From: Demequina muriae
GTDB taxonomy: Bacteria; Actinomycetota; Actinomycetes; Actinomycetales; Demequinaceae
Direction of reading: 5' to 3'
Assembly (NCBI RefSeq): GCF_030418295.1
Contig: NZ_JAUHQA010000001.1
Coordinates: forward strand, 1,178,001-1,242,000
DNA length: 64,000 bases
Shown: positions 6,258-15,266 of the stretch, one piece after another
Position numbering within the stretch: position 1 is the first letter of the stretch
Layout of the letters: each line of letters begins with the position of its first letter
The notes under the pieces: model-generated
The model's input: only the letters and a program-made list of their open reading frames with translations
Told to the model about the DNA's origin: nothing
Databases searched by the model: none
Translations under genes and position numbers: made by a program

Positions 6258-8050
6258 TAGCGTCGGCATCTCCAATAGGCTCCCAGGACGATTGACGGAT
6301 CGGTCCGAATGACGTCGGATATTCTAGTCCGGAACAACTCCCTGAACACTTCCTCGCTTCCATTCGCATCGTCATCGATCATTTGCAGATTCTGTAAGAC
6401 CCACTGGTGATACTCGGCGGGATGAGGCCCCTCATGGGGAATCACTATAATGTTGAGGCCGTCGTCTATGCCCATGGAGTATGAGTCGATGACGGACCGC
6501 ATACGGTTCACCAACTCGACCTTGGCTAGGTTACTGGCATTCGCGTGCCGGGTCACGATGTGATGGCGCTCGTAAGTGTTCTCCAGCCCATCTTGTCGCA
6601 AGAGCTGGTCGAGTTTCTCGTCGCGCACCGACGTGTCGATACGGCCGTCGTCGTCGAGCAGCAGGTCACCGTTCGCGTCGAGGAACATGCAGTTGGTGGG
6701 TGGTTTGCTTCCCGCTCGGCTGGCCTGCGGCTCCCACTCTCCGTCCTCGAGGACGTAGATCTCGATCTCCCGCGGCTCGCCGGGGATGCCGTCACAGGAC
6801 CACGCCTCGGTACCGTCGAAGCACGTGAAGCGGGGCCGCAGCGGCTTCGGGTCCCAAGGCTTGTCGGGTGTCGAGTAAGCAGTGGGCGAGTTGACCGCTC
6901 CGTCGTAGTCCGCCGCCGTGGGCTGACCTGGGTTGAGCCAAGCGTCGTCAGCGTTCTCTGTGCACCAGGTCGCCGGTCCGCTCAGTAACACGAAGCAATC
7001 CGCGCTGGGGTCCACATCGGCGTCGAGAGGCGCGTCGGGGTCGACGGCCATGTCCTGGATGATGGCGATGATCGTCCCGATCGAGACGATGCTGGCCAGC
7101 CCCTTCAGCGCAACGCCTAGCCCTTCTGAGTTGCAGGTGAGCCAGAAGTCACCGGCAGTCGACCGAGTCCGAGGATTCGCCCGCAAGTAAGGCGCGAACC
7201 TGCCGCACGCCGCGGTGTCATTGAGTTGCATTGCAGCACTGGTCGAGGTGGACGCCGCTTCGATGGCAAGAGCTCGGGCGGACATCGAGGCTGGTGGCTG
7301 AGTCAGCGCCACCAGCGCATAGCGGGCAAGGTCGTCCACGAGCGATTCGATGTCGCCGCTGTACGCGAAGGTGGTGGCACGGGCAGGGACCCTCCCGCTG
7401 TACTCGCCTCCGCCCGCGTATCCACCACTCGAAACCACCGCCTCATACACAGCGATGGTGCCTTCGGGCACCCCCGTGAAGGGGCCGCAGAACGTCTGGT
7501 AGTCGCGGGAACACTCGCTCACCAGCCTCCCTTTCGAGATGCTGAAGACACTGAGTTCGTACCCACTCAGTGGAGCGGAAGTCTCAGCGATGAGACGGAA
7601 ACGCGCGTCTCCAAACCCCGTCGATCCGTCGCGGACCGCGTCGAACGCTGTGATGACGCCGGGCCATCCCGCATGAGTCACGGTGACTGACCCGAGGCTC
7701 TGGTCAGGCACGCCCGACTGAGTCAGCTTCGCCGTGAACGTCACAGTCTGGTCTTCTGGAATCTCCCTACGCAGAGTGAGGACGCAGGCATTCTGGCTCA
7801 CGCCATGGCACCAGTGTTTCGTGGTGCGGGTCCCCGTAGACAGGTGGAGGTCGGCCACTGACGACGTGGGGGCACTGAAGGTGAACGTGAGATTCACGTA
7901 CGGGTCAGTAGAGTCCACGGTCGTGGTGTCCACCGTGAACGACAGTCCCTGGACCGGTGAGGCCTCTGCTGCAGCTGACGAAGCGAACCCAGCAGTAAGC
8001 ATGAGCACCGCAGCCGAGACAGCTGCAACAGCCGCACGAATCGATGGCAC
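6257..8050 (-). CDS. Secreted polymorphic toxin with a C-terminal AHH/HNH-like nuclease domain
   Basis: The 597-residue product starts at a GTG (8050) with GAGGGG five bases before it. Residues 1-30 form a signal peptide ending SSAAAEA. Residues 30-230 are a beta-rich extracellular region with cysteine pairs (WCHG..NACVL, SECSR..TFCG). Residues 230-480 are a variable linker with more cysteine pairs. The last 103 residues carry a nuclease-like pattern: RHHIV (His496-His497), GLNI (Asn533) and IPHEGPHPAEYH (His539, His543, His548), resembling the AHH branch of HNH/endonuclease VII toxins. There are no RHS repeats. The C-terminal coding region is AT-rich (50 percent G+C in the 60 bases from 6361), typical of an exchanged toxin tip. 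The target is probably nucleic acid of competing cells; this is inferred. Confidence 0.75.
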   Translation of the reverse strand: MPSIRAAVAAVSAAVLMLTAGFASSAAAEASPVQGLSFTVDTTTVDSTDPYVNLTFTFSAPTSSVADLHLSTGTRTTKHWCHGVSQNACVLTLRREIPEDQTVTFTAKLTQSGVPDQSLGSVTVTHAGWPGVITAFDAVRDGSTGFGDARFRLIAETSAPLSGYELSVFSISKGRLVSECSRDYQTFCGPFTGVPEGTIAVYEAVVSSGGYAGGGEYSGRVPARATTFAYSGDIESLVDDLARYALVALTQPPASMSARALAIEAASTSTSAAMQLNDTAACGRFAPYLRANPRTRSTAGDFWLTCNSEGLGVALKGLASIVSIGTIIAIIQDMAVDPDAPLDADVDPSADCFVLLSGPATWCTENADDAWLNPGQPTAADYDGAVNSPTAYSTPDKPWDPKPLRPRFTCFDGTEAWSCDGIPGEPREIEIYVLEDGEWEPQASRAGSKPPTNCMFLDANGDLLLDDDGRIDTSVRDEKLDQLLRQDGLENTYERHHIVTRHANASNLAKVELVNRMRSVIDSYSMGIDDGLNIIVIPHEGPHPAEYHQWVLQNLQMIDDDANGSEEVFRELFRTRISDVIRTDPSIVLGAYWRCRR

Positions 8051-8136
8051 GGGTCCCCCTCGAGGTCAATCACGATGCCATCGCAGAACGCATGCCAGCG
8101 CGAGCCGCGCGATCACCGGGCCGAAACGCCGTGACA

Positions 8137-8222
8137 GTGATCGAGTGGCTCGCGCAGCTCGAGTAGGGCCCTACTCCCCGCGAGCGTGCAGCAGGTCGTG
8201 GTTGACGATGATCTCGTCCCGT
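8137..8222. repeat. Right copy of the island-flanking repeat (ArsR-end remnant plus purA end)
   Basis: This aligns gap-free to 3270-3355. Here the left part (8137-8166) is the remnant: it encodes VIEWLAQLE and a TAG, the end of the ArsR-type gene, with no gene body in front. The right part is the genuine 3' end of purA. The two copies are mirror images in status, each with one live end and one dead end. Confidence 0.8.
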
Positions 8223-9469
8223 CCAGGTCCCACGCCGATCGCGCTGATGCGGCAGTTCGAGACCTTCTCCAACGCGAGCACGTAGTCCTGCGCCGTCTGC
8301 GGCAGGTCAGCGAACTCGCGCGCACCCGAGATGTCCTCGGTCCAGCCCGGCAGGTACTCGTAGACCGGCGTCGCCGCGGCGAAAGCGGCCTGATCCTGCG
8401 GGAGCTCCTCGTAGCGCTTGCCGTCCACGTCGTACGCGACGCACACCGGAATCTGCTCCAGGCCCGTGAGCACGTCCAGCTTGGTGAGGACGAAGTCGGT
8501 GAGGCCGTTGATGCGCGCCGAGTAGCGCGCGATGACCGCGTCGTACCACCCGCATCGGCGCGGACGCCCCGTGGTGGTGCCGAACTCGTGGCCCACCTGG
8601 GCCAAGTGCTCGCCGTCGGCGTCGAACAGCTCCGTGGGCATCGGCCCCTCGCCCACCCGCGTCGTGTAGGCCTTGACGATGCCGATCACCGAGTCGATGC
8701 GCGTAGGCCCCACGCCGGAGCCTGTCGAGGCGCCGCCGGCCGTCGCGTTCGAGCTGGTGACGAACGGGTACGTGCCATGGTCGACGTCCAGCATGGTCGC
8801 CTGGCCGCCCTCGAACAGCACGGTCTCGCCGCGGTCGAGGGCCTGGTTCAGCACCAGCGAGGTGTCGGTGACCATGGGCGCGAGCCGCTCGCGGTATTGG
8901 AGCAGCTCGTCGGCGACCTCGTCGACGGTGATGGCGCGGCGGTTGTAGACCTTCACGAGCAGGTGGTTCTTCTGCTCGAGCGCGCCCTCGATCTTGTCGC
9001 GCAGGAGCTGCTCGTCGAACAGATCGCCCATCCGGATTCCCAGGCGGTTGATCTTGTCCGCGTAGGCAGGGCCGATGCCGCGGCCGGTCGTCCCGATCTT
9101 GCGCTTGCCCAGGAACCTCTCGGTGACGTTGTCGAGGGTGCGCGCGTACGGCGCGATGATGTGGGCCGCATTGGAGATGAGCAGCTTCGAGGGGTCCACG
9201 CCCCGCTCGATGAGCGCGTCGATCTCACTGAACAGCACCGCGATGTCCACGACGACGCCGTTGCCGATCACCGGCGTGACACCCGGCGTGAGGATGCCGG
9301 ACGGCAGCAGGTGCAACGCGAACTTCTGGTCGCCGATCACCACCGTGTGACCGGCGTTGTTGCCGCCGTTGAACTTCACCACATAGTCGACGCGGCTTCC
9401 CAGCACGTCCGTGGCCTTGCCTTTGCCTTCGTCGCCCCACTGGGCACCGACGATCACTACACCGGGCAC
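8171..9469 (-). CDS. purA: Adenylosuccinate synthetase
   Basis: PurA joins IMP and aspartate with GTP to form adenylosuccinate, the first committed step to AMP. The 432-residue product has the N-terminal GTP and catalytic motif QWGDEGKGK, the catalytic His in NNAGHTVV, the [14 protein letters not shown] segment and the late KLDVLTG motif. Length equals the usual bacterial enzyme. The start is GTG at 9469, where the family N-terminus begins. The gene is intact, but a copy of its last codons lies 4.9 kb away at the left end of the toxin island. Confidence 0.95.
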   Translation of the reverse strand: MPGVVIVGAQWGDEGKGKATDVLGSRVDYVVKFNGGNNAGHTVVIGDQKFALHLLPSGILTPGVTPVIGNGVVVDIAVLFSEIDALIERGVDPSKLLISNAAHIIAPYARTLDNVTERFLGKRKIGTTGRGIGPAYADKINRLGIRMGDLFDEQLLRDKIEGALEQKNHLLVKVYNRRAITVDEVADELLQYRERLAPMVTDTSLVLNQALDRGETVLFEGGQATMLDVDHGTYPFVTSSNATAGGASTGSGVGPTRIDSVIGIVKAYTTRVGEGPMPTELFDADGEHLAQVGHEFGTTTGRPRRCGWYDAVIARYSARINGLTDFVLTKLDVLTGLEQIPVCVAYDVDGKRYEELPQDQAAFAAATPVYEYLPGWTEDISGAREFADLPQTAQDYVLALEKVSNCRISAIGVGPGRDEIIVNHDLLHARGE

Positions 9470-9553
9470 GTGGCCCTCCCCTCACCCCGGATCCATGCCG
9501 GGGGCTTGGTACTGGTGGGGCGAGTGCCCCACCTGATTATCCACACCTACGTA

Positions 9554-9591
9554 GCGAAGCCCCGGGTGTCTGTCGACTCCCGGGGCTTCGC
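9554..9591. terminator. Hairpin between fba and purA, likely terminator
   Basis: Two 13-base arms (GCGAAGCCCCGGG and its perfect complement) enclose a 12-base loop. The hairpin starts 14 bases after the fba stop in the leftward direction. There is no clear U-tract, as is common in high-GC actinobacteria. Confidence 0.6.
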
Positions 9592-9605
9592 CTGACGCGG
9601 AACTG

Positions 9606-10625
9606 TCAGATCTTCTTGCCGGCGGAGCCGAGCTGCTGGCACGCCTCGACCACACGGGCCGCCATGCCTGCCTCGGCGAGCTTGCCCCAGGCGCGCGGGT
9701 CGTAGGCCTTCTTGTTGCCCCAGTCGCCGTCGACCTTGAGGACGCCGTCGTAGTTCTTCATCATGTGGTCGACCACGGGACGCGTGTACGCGTACTGCGT
9801 GTCCGTGTCGATGTTCATCTTGATGACGCCGTGGCTGACTGCCTCGGAGATCTCCTCGGCCGTCGAGCCGGAGCCGCCGTGGAACACGAGGTCGAAGGGC
9901 TTGTCCTTGCCGACCTTCGCGCCGACCTCGGCCTGGATCTTGCCCAGGAGCTCGGGGCGCAGCTTCACCGAGCCCGGCTTGTAGGAGCCGTGCACGTTGC
10001 CGAAGGTGAGGGCCGTCAGGTAGCGACCCTTCTCACCGGTGCCGAGAGCCTCGACGGTCTTGAGGCCGTCTTCGGTGGTCGTGTAGAGCTTGTCGTTGAT
10101 CTCTGCGGTGTGACCGTCCTCCTCGCCACCCACGACGCCGATCTCGACCTCGAGGATGGTCCTGGCGGCCTGCGAGAGCTCGAGGAGCTCTGCCGCGAGC
10201 GACAGGTTCTGGTCCATCGGAACCGGCGAGCCGTCCCACATGTGCGACTGGAAGATGGGCTCGAGGCCGTTCTTCACGCGCTCGGTCGACGCGGCCAGCA
10301 GGGGGCGCAGCCATGAGTCGACGTAGTCGGGGTGGCAGTGGTCCGTGTGGAGCGCGATGGTCACGCCATAGGAGTCAGCGACCTCGCGAGCGTAGGCGGC
10401 GAGCGCCAGCGAACCGATGACCTGGTCCTTGATGGTGGAGCCGGACGCATACTGTCCGCCGCCCACCGAGACCTGGATGATGCCGTCGGACTCGGCCTCC
10501 GCAAAGCCCTGGATGGCCGCGGTGATCGTCGACGAGGACGTGATGTTGATGGCCGGGAACGCGTACGCGCCGCTCTTGGCGGCGTCGAGCATTGCGTTGT
10601 AGGACTCTGGGTTGGCGAGTGCCAT
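9606..10625 (-). CDS. fba: Class II fructose-bisphosphate aldolase
   Basis: This zinc enzyme splits fructose 1,6-bisphosphate into two triose phosphates in glycolysis and runs in reverse in gluconeogenesis. The 339-residue protein has the first metal-site motif HTDHCHPDYV, the Glu-rich EVEIGVVGGEEDG, the HGGSGST phosphate loop and MNIDTDTQYAY. Length fits the class IIA form. The ATG at 10625 has GGAGA close upstream, and the sequence after it (MALANPESYNAML) is a normal family start; the longer open frame upstream is spurious. A strong hairpin follows at 9554-9591. Confidence 0.95.
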   Translation of the reverse strand: MALANPESYNAMLDAAKSGAYAFPAINITSSSTITAAIQGFAEAESDGIIQVSVGGGQYASGSTIKDQVIGSLALAAYAREVADSYGVTIALHTDHCHPDYVDSWLRPLLAASTERVKNGLEPIFQSHMWDGSPVPMDQNLSLAAELLELSQAARTILEVEIGVVGGEEDGHTAEINDKLYTTTEDGLKTVEALGTGEKGRYLTALTFGNVHGSYKPGSVKLRPELLGKIQAEVGAKVGKDKPFDLVFHGGSGSTAEEISEAVSHGVIKMNIDTDTQYAYTRPVVDHMMKNYDGVLKVDGDWGNKKAYDPRAWGKLAEAGMAARVVEACQQLGSAGKKI

Positions 10626-10716
10626 GCGTCTCTCCTGAAGTTGTGCGGACTGAACCACCGTCCATTCTGTCAGATTTCGGGACCGCACGACATGGGCCCG
10701 GGGTCCCGGGCGGTGG

Positions 10717-11379
10717 TCAGGCCGCAGGCTCCGTGAGGATGACGCGCGCCGCGGGCAGTCCCAGCGTGAGGAGGGTGCCTGCGATGGAGAGGTCGACGGT
10801 GCCTGCGACGGAGCGGCGCGCCACGACCTCGACCACCGCGCCGATGTCGATCCCGACGTCCCGCAGATGACGCAGCAGCTCGGGGTCGTCGTCGGAGACG
10901 CGCGCGACGCGTACCCGCTCACCCTCGGCGACCGACGCCAGATCGGTCTGCTCCTCGGCCGGGAGGGAGCCATCGGCCGCGGGGATGGGGTCCCCGTGCG
11001 GGTCGTGCGTCGGCTCGCCGAGGCGGGTCGCGAGCCGTTCCACGAACTCGTCGGACACGGCGTGCTCGAGCACCTCCGCCTCGTCGTGCACCTCGTCCCA
11101 CTCGTACCCGAGGTAGTCGACCAGGAACGTCTCGATGAGCCGATGCTTGCGCACGGTCGCGAGCGCGATCGTGCGGCCCGCATCGGTCAGGTCGACGCTT
11201 CCGTAGCGCTCGTGCGTGAGCAGACCGCGCGCGGTGAGCTTGCGCACGATCTCGGAGACCGAGGATGGTGACAGGCCGAGCCGAGCGGACAGCGCGGAGA
11301 CAGTGACGGGCGCGTCGGACCACTCGCCGGCGTTCCAGACGGCCTTGAGGTAGTCCTCGATGGTGGTCTCCGTGGCCAT
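10717..11379 (-). CDS. DtxR/MntR-family metal-dependent regulator
   Basis: The 220-residue protein has the three-part DtxR layout. Residues 1-70 form a winged helix (TTIEDYLKAVWNAGEW, LSARLGLSPSSVSEIVRKL, YGSVDLTDAGRTIA). A metal-binding and dimer domain follows (RHRLIETFL-like KHRLIETFLVDYLGYEWDEVH, EAEVLEHAVSD). A C-terminal SH3-like FeoA-type domain has VSDDDPELLRHLRDVGI. Such proteins repress or activate manganese or iron uptake genes when metal is bound. No transporter lies beside it, so its targets are elsewhere. It sits upstream of fba in the same direction. Confidence 0.85.
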   Translation of the reverse strand: MATETTIEDYLKAVWNAGEWSDAPVTVSALSARLGLSPSSVSEIVRKLTARGLLTHERYGSVDLTDAGRTIALATVRKHRLIETFLVDYLGYEWDEVHDEAEVLEHAVSDEFVERLATRLGEPTHDPHGDPIPAADGSLPAEEQTDLASVAEGERVRVARVSDDDPELLRHLRDVGIDIGAVVEVVARRSVAGTVDLSIAGTLLTLGLPAARVILTEPAA

Positions 11380-11442
11380 GGTTCCCTCTCCGTCAGCCTT
11401 CGCCCTCGAGCATAGTGACGGCGGCAGCGAGATCGTCCTTGA

Positions 11443-12735
11443 CTAGGTCTCGATGCGGCTGCTCGGTACGGCCTCCTGGCGCCCGCCCGGCTCATCGCCG
11501 TCCAACTGCGCTAGACGCGAGCGGGCGAATGCCACCTCTGACGGATTGTGGGTCAACGCTGCCGCACGTTCCCACGCCTGTCTGGCCTCGGCCGTGCGCC
11601 CCAGTCTGCCAAGCAGGTGCCCCCGCGCCGCGTGACGCAGGTGAAAGGTGTCGAGTCCGGGCACCCCATCGATGGCGGCAAGCCCTGTGACGGGGCCCTC
11701 CGACTCCGCGACCGCGACGGCACGATTGAGGGCCACCACCGGGCTCGGGGCCATTCGCATGAGCAGGTCATACAGCCGGACGATGCGGTCCCATCGGGCG
11801 GCGCCAGACGCGTGCTCGGCCGCTATGAGAGCCTGCACCTGCCACGGTCCGAGCTGACGCTGCGCCATGGCCATGGCCAGCACGCGATGCCCTTTGGCGA
11901 TCATGCCGTGGTCCCAGTTCGCCCGATCCTGCTCGGCGAGAGGCACGAGCACCCCGTCGGCGTCGACGCGCGCCGCCTCCCGCGAGCGGTGAAACAGTTG
12001 CAGCGCAAGCAAGCCCCCCAGCTCGGGCTCTCCTGGCAAAGCGTCGGCGGCAGTCGCCGTCAGCCGGATCGCCTGGTCCGCAAGCTGCGCCCGCGTGAGC
12101 GTGCCGGCGTCCGCGGTGCTGGCGAGATACCCCTCGTTGAAGATCAGTGAGAGCACCGTGGCCAGGGTCTCGGCACGCTCGGACAGATCCGCAGGGATCA
12201 CCAGCGGAATGCGCGCCGCCCTGATCTTGCGCTTGGCGCGGACGATGCGCTGCGCGATCGTCGCCTCTGGCACCAGATAGGCCGCGGCGATCTCGGCAGT
12301 GGTGAGTCCGCCCACGAGGCGGAGCGTCAGCGCCACCTGAACATCCCGTGCGAGGGCTGGGTGGCAGCAGAGCAGCATCAGCCGCAGTTGCTCGTCGCCG
12401 ACCTCGGTGAACTCTTCGATGGGGCGGCAGTCGTCATCTTCTGCTGGGGCAAGCCCCAGCAGCGGAGCGGAAGCCGATGCGCGCCGTTGCGCGCTCTGAG
12501 CGCGCCTCCACCGGTCGATCGCACTATTGCGAGCCACGGTGTAGAGCCACGCCGCGGGGTTGTCGGGCACACCGCCCGTGGTCCACGCTGTGGCCGCTCT
12601 GAGGTAGGCGTCCTGGATGCTCTCCTCCGCCAGATCCAGGTCATGGACGCGGTCAGCGAGGAGGGCGAGGATCCTCCCGCCCTCCTCGCGCGCGACGCGT
12701 GTGAGCGCATCGGCCGCAGTCGGTGACGTCGTCAC
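11443..12735 (-). CDS. ECF sigma factor with long C-terminal extension (ECF42-like)
   Basis: The 430-residue protein has sigma region 2 (DLDLAEESIQDAYLRA, AAWLYTVARNSAIDRWRR), region 4 (LRLVGGLTTAEIAAAYLVPE) and about 230 further residues of helical repeat-like sequence. That extension is typical of sigma factors encoded beside DGPF proteins. It lacks an anti-sigma partner in the window, as expected for this group. The GTG at 12735 overlaps the stop of the DGPF gene (GTGA), which fixes the start and couples translation. The product probably redirects RNA polymerase to a small regulon under a signal sensed through the extension or the partner. Confidence 0.85.
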   Translation of the reverse strand: MTTSPTAADALTRVAREEGGRILALLADRVHDLDLAEESIQDAYLRAATAWTTGGVPDNPAAWLYTVARNSAIDRWRRAQSAQRRASASAPLLGLAPAEDDDCRPIEEFTEVGDEQLRLMLLCCHPALARDVQVALTLRLVGGLTTAEIAAAYLVPEATIAQRIVRAKRKIRAARIPLVIPADLSERAETLATVLSLIFNEGYLASTADAGTLTRAQLADQAIRLTATAADALPGEPELGGLLALQLFHRSREAARVDADGVLVPLAEQDRANWDHGMIAKGHRVLAMAMAQRQLGPWQVQALIAAEHASGAARWDRIVRLYDLLMRMAPSPVVALNRAVAVAESEGPVTGLAAIDGVPGLDTFHLRHAARGHLLGRLGRTAEARQAWERAAALTHNPSEVAFARSRLAQLDGDEPGGRQEAVPSSRIET

Positions 12736-13091
12736 ATGAACGCCGACACGTCCATGATCGGCCGCACCTCGACGGCGCCCTCGCCGACCGGGAGCTTGCG
12801 GGCCCACTCGATCGCATCGTCGAGCGTGTCGACGTCGATGAGGTAGAAGCCGCCGAGGTGCTCCTTGAGCTCCACGAACGGCCCGTCGAGCACCTGCGTG
12901 GCGCCGTCCTTGTGACGCACGGTGGTCGCGGTCTCGGTCGGCAGCAGCGCCTCGCCCGCGACGAGTGCCCCAGCGGCCGTCAGTTCCTCGTTGTAGTCGG
13001 CCCAACCCTTCATGTACTCATCGAACTCTGGGTCACCCGGCTCGGGCGACGGCAACGTGGGGTCAGAAGCGATGATCAACAGGTAGCGCAA
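12732..13091 (-). CDS. DGPF/YCII-family protein, partner of the ECF sigma factor
   Basis: The 119-residue protein belongs to the YCII-related family, recognised by MRYLLIIASD at the start and DGPFVELKEHLGGFYLIDV in the middle. The biochemical role of the family is not settled. The start is a TTG at 13091 with AAGGAG six bases upstream, which decides the choice. Its stop overlaps the GTG of the sigma gene, so the two are cotranscribed and coupled; this pairing is the known hallmark of the ECF42 group. Confidence 0.85.
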   Translation of the reverse strand: MRYLLIIASDPTLPSPEPGDPEFDEYMKGWADYNEELTAAGALVAGEALLPTETATTVRHKDGATQVLDGPFVELKEHLGGFYLIDVDTLDDAIEWARKLPVGEGAVEVRPIMDVSAFM

Positions 13092-13178
13092 ATCGGTCTC
13101 CTTGGATGTACGAGCCCGGGCCAGCCCCGAGTCTCACCCTGATGACGCAGCAGTGAGGCCACATCGACACCCCTGGCG

Positions 13179-13835
13179 TCACGTTGCCGTGTGTCCCGCG
13201 GCCACGTCTCCATGCTGACGTATCCACGTGTGCATCGCGATGGCGGCCGCGGCGCCCGCGTTGATCGATCGGGTCGACCCGTACTGCCCGATCGCGAGCG
13301 TCGCCTCCGCCGCCTCGCGCATCGGACCGGTGAGCCCGGTCGACTCCTGCCCGAACACCAGGACGCATGCCTGAGGCAGCGCGGCGGTCTCGAGGGGAAC
13401 CGAGCCCGGCAGATTGTCGATGCCAATCACCGGCAGCCCCTCGCGTTCCGCCCACCCGACGAAATCCTCCACGCTGCCGTGGTGGCGCACGTGCTGATAG
13501 CGGTCGGTCACCATGGCGCCTCGGCGATTCCAGCGCCGACGTCCGACGATGTGCACCTCGTTGGCGAGGAAGGCGTTCGCGGTGCGGACCACGGAGCCGA
13601 TGTTGAAGTCGTGCTGCCAGTTCTCGATCGCCACGTGGAACGGATGCCGCCGCTCGTCGAGGTCCGCGACGATGGCGTCGTGCCGCCAGTAGCGATACGC
13701 GTCCACCACATTGCGTCGGTCGCCGTCGCGCAGCAGTTCGGGATCGAGTCGAGGGTCCGAGGGCCACGCCCCTTCGCCACCTGGAAAGGGTCCGACGCCG
13801 TGGTCGGGGGCACTGTCGCCCGGCTGCTCGCTCAC
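13179..13835 (-). CDS. SpoU/TrmH-family RNA 2'-O-methyltransferase
   Basis: The 218-residue protein is a SPOUT methyltransferase that uses S-adenosylmethionine to methylate a ribose in tRNA or rRNA. Motif 1 is seen in NWQHDFNIGSVVRTANAF, motif 2 in VLVFGQESTGL and motif 3 in RSINAGAAAAIAMH. The N-terminal 45 residues (GVGPFPGGEGAWPSD) are an actinobacterial extension. The start is GTG at 13835. Which RNA position is modified cannot be told from sequence. Confidence 0.88.
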   Translation of the reverse strand: MSEQPGDSAPDHGVGPFPGGEGAWPSDPRLDPELLRDGDRRNVVDAYRYWRHDAIVADLDERRHPFHVAIENWQHDFNIGSVVRTANAFLANEVHIVGRRRWNRRGAMVTDRYQHVRHHGSVEDFVGWAEREGLPVIGIDNLPGSVPLETAALPQACVLVFGQESTGLTGPMREAAEATLAIGQYGSTRSINAGAAAAIAMHTWIRQHGDVAAGHTAT

Positions 13836-13844
13836 CTCGCCAGG

Positions 13845-14606
13845 CTAGTGGTCAGGGACCCAGGCGACGGCGCCCTCGTCCTGAATGCGCCACCTGTCCC
13901 ACACGAACGATGGGATGCCGGCGCGCACGGCCTCCAGGGTCCGCAGCGCATGGATGATCCAGTCGACGTCGAGCACTGGCACCATGCTCGCAGCGACGAG
14001 ATTGCCGTTCTCGATGGTGATGCAGCCCACGTCATGCGGAGCGTCGAGCAGTGCCGCGACCACCGCGGGGGTAAGAACGGCGTGCGCGTAGTCCGGGTCA
14101 TCCGTGCCCACCCTCCACCGCTCGTTGAACGCATGTGACTCCACGATGACGTCGTGCGCGCCGCTCTCGAGGGCCTCGGCGCCCAGGAAGGCCGCGAGGG
14201 CTCCGTCCGGTGAGAGCGCGATCTGCGGAGTGGTCTGCGGGAGCGGCACAGACGCCACCCGCCAGCGACGGACGTGCTCATCCGTGCTGCCGGGCCGGAG
14301 GACCAGTTCCAGCGTGAACGCCACGAACTCCCCTGCAGGGCTGGACCCCGTGATCACGTCGAAGACGCGCTGAGCGTCTCCCATTCCGAAGGGCGGAGCC
14401 GTGATGCCCAGGAGCCATGAGTCGCCGGTGGGTCGGTAGCGCCATCCCCTCGCGGCGGCGTCCCTCGCGAGCGTCCCCTCCTGGACGTGGATGCGCCGCA
14501 GACCCGCGAAGAAGCCGCGGCGGTGCAGCACGATCAGCGCCGTCACTGCCGCGACGGGAACCGCCACGAAGAAGAGGAAGGCGGTGAGCGCGAGGATCGC
14601 TCTCAT
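13845..14606 (-). CDS. Membrane-anchored protein, paralogue of the gene at 15267 (downstream flank of lemA)
   Basis: The 253-residue protein has one N-terminal membrane helix (residues 3-27, ILALTAFLFFVAVPVAAVTA) and a large soluble domain. Its second half matches the gene at 15267-16175: both have SH[A/E]FN.RWRV, a D..Y.HAV segment and a helix before GIP/RIP. I do not know a function; a DUF3137-like assignment is possible. The three genes 15267, 14617 and 13845 lie in one direction with 10-90 base gaps, putting lemA between the two paralogues. The start is ATG at 14606. Confidence 0.7.
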   Translation of the reverse strand: MRAILALTAFLFFVAVPVAAVTALIVLHRRGFFAGLRRIHVQEGTLARDAAARGWRYRPTGDSWLLGITAPPFGMGDAQRVFDVITGSSPAGEFVAFTLELVLRPGSTDEHVRRWRVASVPLPQTTPQIALSPDGALAAFLGAEALESGAHDVIVESHAFNERWRVGTDDPDYAHAVLTPAVVAALLDAPHDVGCITIENGNLVAASMVPVLDVDWIIHALRTLEAVRAGIPSFVWDRWRIQDEGAVAWVPDH

Positions 14607-14616
14607 GGAGGTCGCG

Positions 14617-15177
14617 TCAGAACTGAACGTCAGGCGCCTGGCGCGCTGCCGGGTCCTCGGTCTCGAAGTATTCCTCGCGGGTGAAGGAGAACATCCCGGC
14701 GATCACGTTGACGGGGAAAGTCTCGATCTTGGTGTTGAGGGCGCGCACGTTCGCGTTGTAGAACCGTCGCGCGGCCGCGACTCGGTCCTCGGTGTTCGTG
14801 AGCTCCTGCTGGAGCTGCATGAAGTTCTGGTCCGCCTTCAGGTCCGGGTACGCCTCCGCGACGGCGAACAGCCGGCCGAGCGCCTGAGTCAGCACGTTCT
14901 CCTGCTGCGCCTGCTCTGCGGGAGTCGAGCCAGGAGCGGCGGCGATCGTGCGCGCCTGTGTGACCGCCTCGAGGGTCTCGCGCTCGTGCTTCGCGTAGCC
15001 CTTGACAGTCTCGACGAGGTTGGGGATCAGATCGTGGCGCCGCTGCAGCTCGACGTCGATCTGACGCCAGGCCTCCTGAACGAGATTCCTGAGCCTGACG
15101 AGGGCGTTGTACTGCGCGATCGCCCAGATGACGATGATGACGACGATCGCGCCGAGCGCGATGAAGAACCACTCCAT
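14617..15177 (-). CDS. lemA: LemA family protein
   Basis: The 186-residue protein has one N-terminal membrane helix (residues 3-20, FFIALGAIVVIIVIWAIA) followed by the helical LemA domain. Clear family motifs are YNALVRLRNLVQEAWRQIDV, RRHDLIPNLVETVKGYA, EDRVAAARRFYNANV and FTREEYFE. LemA proteins are membrane-anchored helical bundles of unsettled function, often beside TPM-domain or protease genes. The ATG at 15177 is chosen because the membrane helix follows at once; the upstream frame is shadow. Its neighbours here are two paralogous membrane proteins, not the usual partners. Confidence 0.9.
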   Translation of the reverse strand: MEWFFIALGAIVVIIVIWAIAQYNALVRLRNLVQEAWRQIDVELQRRHDLIPNLVETVKGYAKHERETLEAVTQARTIAAAPGSTPAEQAQQENVLTQALGRLFAVAEAYPDLKADQNFMQLQQELTNTEDRVAAARRFYNANVRALNTKIETFPVNVIAGMFSFTREEYFETEDPAARQAPDVQF

Positions 15178-15266
15178 GGAGAAACCCCCGTATCGATGGC
15201 GGGACGCGCCCGCCGTTGGCCCCGAGCCTATCGACGTTGCCCACAGGGCACTAGCCGCCCTCGGCC

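Noticed and set aside
3300..8170. The toxin island as a prophage, integrative element or transposon
   Set aside because: No integrase, transposase, terminal inverted repeat or tRNA attachment site is present. The flanking repeats are gene ends about 85 percent identical, not short exact target duplications.
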